Source of the DNA: Paralithodes platypus
Taxonomy: Eukaryota > Arthropoda > Malacostraca > Decapoda > Lithodidae
Length of the DNA stretch: 64,000 nucleotides
Reading direction: 5' to 3'
NCBI GenBank assembly: GCA_032716605.1
Contig: CM064551.1
Location: 47,800,674 to 47,864,673, forward strand
The position numbers and the translations under genes were made by a program. Shown in pieces: positions 62,236-64,000 of the stretch. Within the stretch, counting starts at the first letter, position 1; each line of letters begins with the position of its first letter. The notes under the pieces were generated by a model. It made no database searches and had not been told where the DNA came from. It worked only from the letters and a program-made list of their open reading frames with translations.

Positions 62236-62895
62236 ATGTTATCATGTTACTGTATTATTATGATGGTGTGTAATAGGGGTGATCGTAGGGTGAATCTAGA
62301 TGTGAGGCTGGATGGGGAAATATTGGAACAAGTAGAGTGTTTTAAATATCTAGGAGGATCAATAAGCAGGAGTGGAGGTATGGAAATGGAGGTAAAACAG
62401 AGAGTGTGTGAAGGAAGGAAGGTTTTCGGAGCAATGGGAATTAAGTACTGTTTGTGGAAGACGAGAAATCTCGGAATGAAAGTAAAAAGTGCAATGTATC
62501 ATGGAATTGTTGTGCCAACAGTGATGTATGGGGCCGAGACATGGGCTCTGAAGAAAAAGGAGAGAAGAAAGCTGGATGTGATGGAGATGAGCTGCTTGAG
62601 GAGTATGTGTGGAGTTACCCGTAGAGACGGATTGAGGAATGCAGAGATACGTAGGAGAGTGGGGCAGCAGGAACATTTGTCAGCCAGAGTGGACAGAAGG
62701 GTGCTGAGATGGTATGGTCATGTTGAACGAATGGGAGATGAAAGGCTTACAAAGAGAATATATGAGTCAGATACAAGGGGAGATAGAAGGGCAGGAAGAC
62801 CCTCATTTAGATGGAGAGACTGTGTAAGACAAGCTTTGGATGATATAGGAGTGACTATAGATCAGGCAAAAGGAAGTGGTAATAAACAGGAATGA
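62236..62895 (+). pseudogene. RTE-type LINE C-terminal fragment (third RTE lineage)
   Basis: The 219-codon open frame encodes FKYLGGSISRSGGMEMEV, MYGAETWALKKKERRKL, CLRSMCGVTRRD and VLRWYGHVERMGDERLTKR. This is the region downstream of the RT catalytic box in RTE LINEs. Sequence differs clearly from RTE-1 and RTE-2. RT and endonuclease are absent, and the 3' end is not obvious. Confidence 0.82.
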
Positions 62896-62948
62896 ATGGA
62901 GAATGCTTGTGAATAGTTGAGTGAACCCCTTCTGTTCCTCATTCTAAT

Positions 62949-63100
62949 TTGCGACATATAGATACCAACACAAGACACAGTACGGTGTCGTCTTTTGCGG
63001 ATGACACAAAACTAAGCAAGATAGTAAACACACAAGAGGACACGGGCCAGCTGCAGGAAGACATAAATGTAGTGTTCCAGTGGACCAGGGAAAACACATG
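62949..63100 (+). pseudogene. Small non-LTR RT fragment
   Basis: About 50 codons include SSFADDTKLSKIVNTQED and LQEDINVVFQWT, the catalytic box and following segment of a CR1/Jockey-type reverse transcriptase. It is truncated on the right by the element starting at 63109 and on the left by unrelated sequence. Confidence 0.7.
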
Positions 63101-63108
63101 CAATTTAA

Positions 63109-64000
63109 GGGGAACGTCCGGCCTTTACTCTAGAACGTGTCAGTGGATTTTGTCTGTATTTCATAAGATTTTGTACACGTATAGGGGACCTAACAACTAA
63201 GAAATTTCCAAAATTTTAATTCTCTAGGACAATTATTTTTTGAGTTAGGTGTGTAAATTTATGACTTTTTGTAAAATCAGAATCTCATTTAAATGTTGTT
63301 GCTTGATTGTTTTAATGCATTGGGGGTACTAACAATAGGTGTAGTTTCAATTGTACATTGATACTTTTTTCCATTTTGTATCTAATTGTAGAATTAGGGC
63401 ATTTACAATTAGGTACAAATTAGGTACAAATTAGGTGACAAATGTCTCGGGGTGCTGTGTCGAAATGGGAAATAAATAAAAACAAATGGCGACGTGGAGT
63501 TGTAAAGAATTTCATGCCCTTTCCAATGACACCAGAAACATTGTTGTAGCATGTTTGGTTACGTCAGAACTGCGCCGACAAGTGAACTTTCTTAGGTGAG
63601 GTACTAAGGCAGGAGAGCTGTTGCAAGCCAGCCGGCCAGCCGCACCCTACCTCTCTCGCGGCTTGGACCACACTGCTCTTTCTCCTCCACCACCACCACA
63701 CCCTTCGTTGTTACCCGGGTTGAGTACCAGATACTGTTAGGCAAAATATCTAAGAACATCATATTTTCACCAAAAATTCATGGTTTTAGTTTTTTTTTTT
63801 GCAGATCCGAAACCCATAATGCATTTTCTACGTGTCTGCGCGACCCGCGACCCGCGAAAACTTTAAACTAGCCCAGAAATAACATGCTTCCAGACGGAAT
63901 ATTGCCTCAGGATTTTAACTGAAGACAGAGGGATGGGTGATGATGCCATATATCGGGTTGCGCAATATTGCCGTTTTGAGCACTATTACGAGTATGAACC
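63109..64000 (+). mobile_element. Start of a GGGGAACGTCCGG-type element (runs off window)
   Basis: After TTAA (63105-63108) the sequence GGGGAACGTCCGGCCTTTAC resembles the inverted ends of the element at 12723-14386. The remaining 890 bp are AT-rich, then GC-rich near 63600-63720, with no supported gene. The right end is outside the window. Confidence 0.5.

Noticed and set aside
1..64000. tRNA, rRNA or snRNA genes
   Set aside because: No cloverleaf with A and B boxes or conserved rRNA segments could be recognised by reading; small RNA genes could still be missed without a covariance search.

Overview
This window is eukaryotic, non-genic DNA built almost entirely from nested transposable elements. 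I found no host gene, rRNA, tRNA or CRISPR array. The mix of DIRS-like tyrosine-recombinase retrotransposons, RTE/CR1/Jockey/I-type LINEs, piggyBac and pogo/Tigger DNA transposons, together with (TAGA)n LINE tails and abundant microsatellites, suggests an invertebrate with a large repeat-rich genome. A decapod crustacean is my best guess. That guess is inference from element style, not a database match.

Layout. 1-5575: DIRS-like copy 1 (gag with a piggyBac MITE inside it, an open RT/RNase H frame, an open tyrosine recombinase frame, 3' non-coding region). 5927-6773: a palindrome half and a piggyBac remnant. 7198-11526: a pogo-like transposon with TA target duplications, carrying a frameshifted transposase, a tiny LINE insertion and a second piggyBac MITE. 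12723-14386: an element with GGGGACCG termini flanked by TTAA, containing an RTE-1 fragment. 14424-14913: a third piggyBac MITE. 14918-26928: DIRS-like copy 2, interrupted by a Tigger-like element (16919-23284), which holds a CR1-like LINE, which in turn holds a full-length RTE-1 LINE with an open 1003-codon frame. Copy 2 also carries an RTE-1 fragment and a TA-flanked MITE. 27995-32630: a short TTAA MITE split by a 4.4-kb piggyBac transposon; an unsplit sister copy of the MITE lies at 32738-32962.

33003-38975: a second RTE-type LINE on the minus strand, split by an RTE-1 copy that is flanked by a 434-bp direct duplication. 38985-60740: DIRS-like copy 3 (minus strand), broken by a short poly-A retrosequence, a CR1-like LINE, a Jockey-type LINE and a second CR1-like LINE (45588-58247). 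This last LINE was split by a GC-rich DIRS-like element of another lineage (47937-52953), a 454-bp relative of that element with its own target duplication (47472-47925), and an I/R1-type LINE (52954-56310). 60743-64000 holds a hAT-like terminus, a 36-bp-TSD RTE-1 fragment, a SINE-like insertion, further LINE pieces and the start of another GGGGAACG-type element.

The genes do not form a host pathway. They are the replication machinery of competing selfish elements: reverse transcriptase, RNase H and tyrosine recombinase for DIRS; endonuclease and reverse transcriptase for LINEs; DDD/DDE transposases for the cut-and-paste elements. Most copies are broken by frameshifts or insertions. The best preserved are the RTE-1 copy at 19448-22648 and the RT/RNase H and recombinase frames of DIRS copy 1. 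Target duplications and precise empty sites allow the relative order of many insertions to be read directly.
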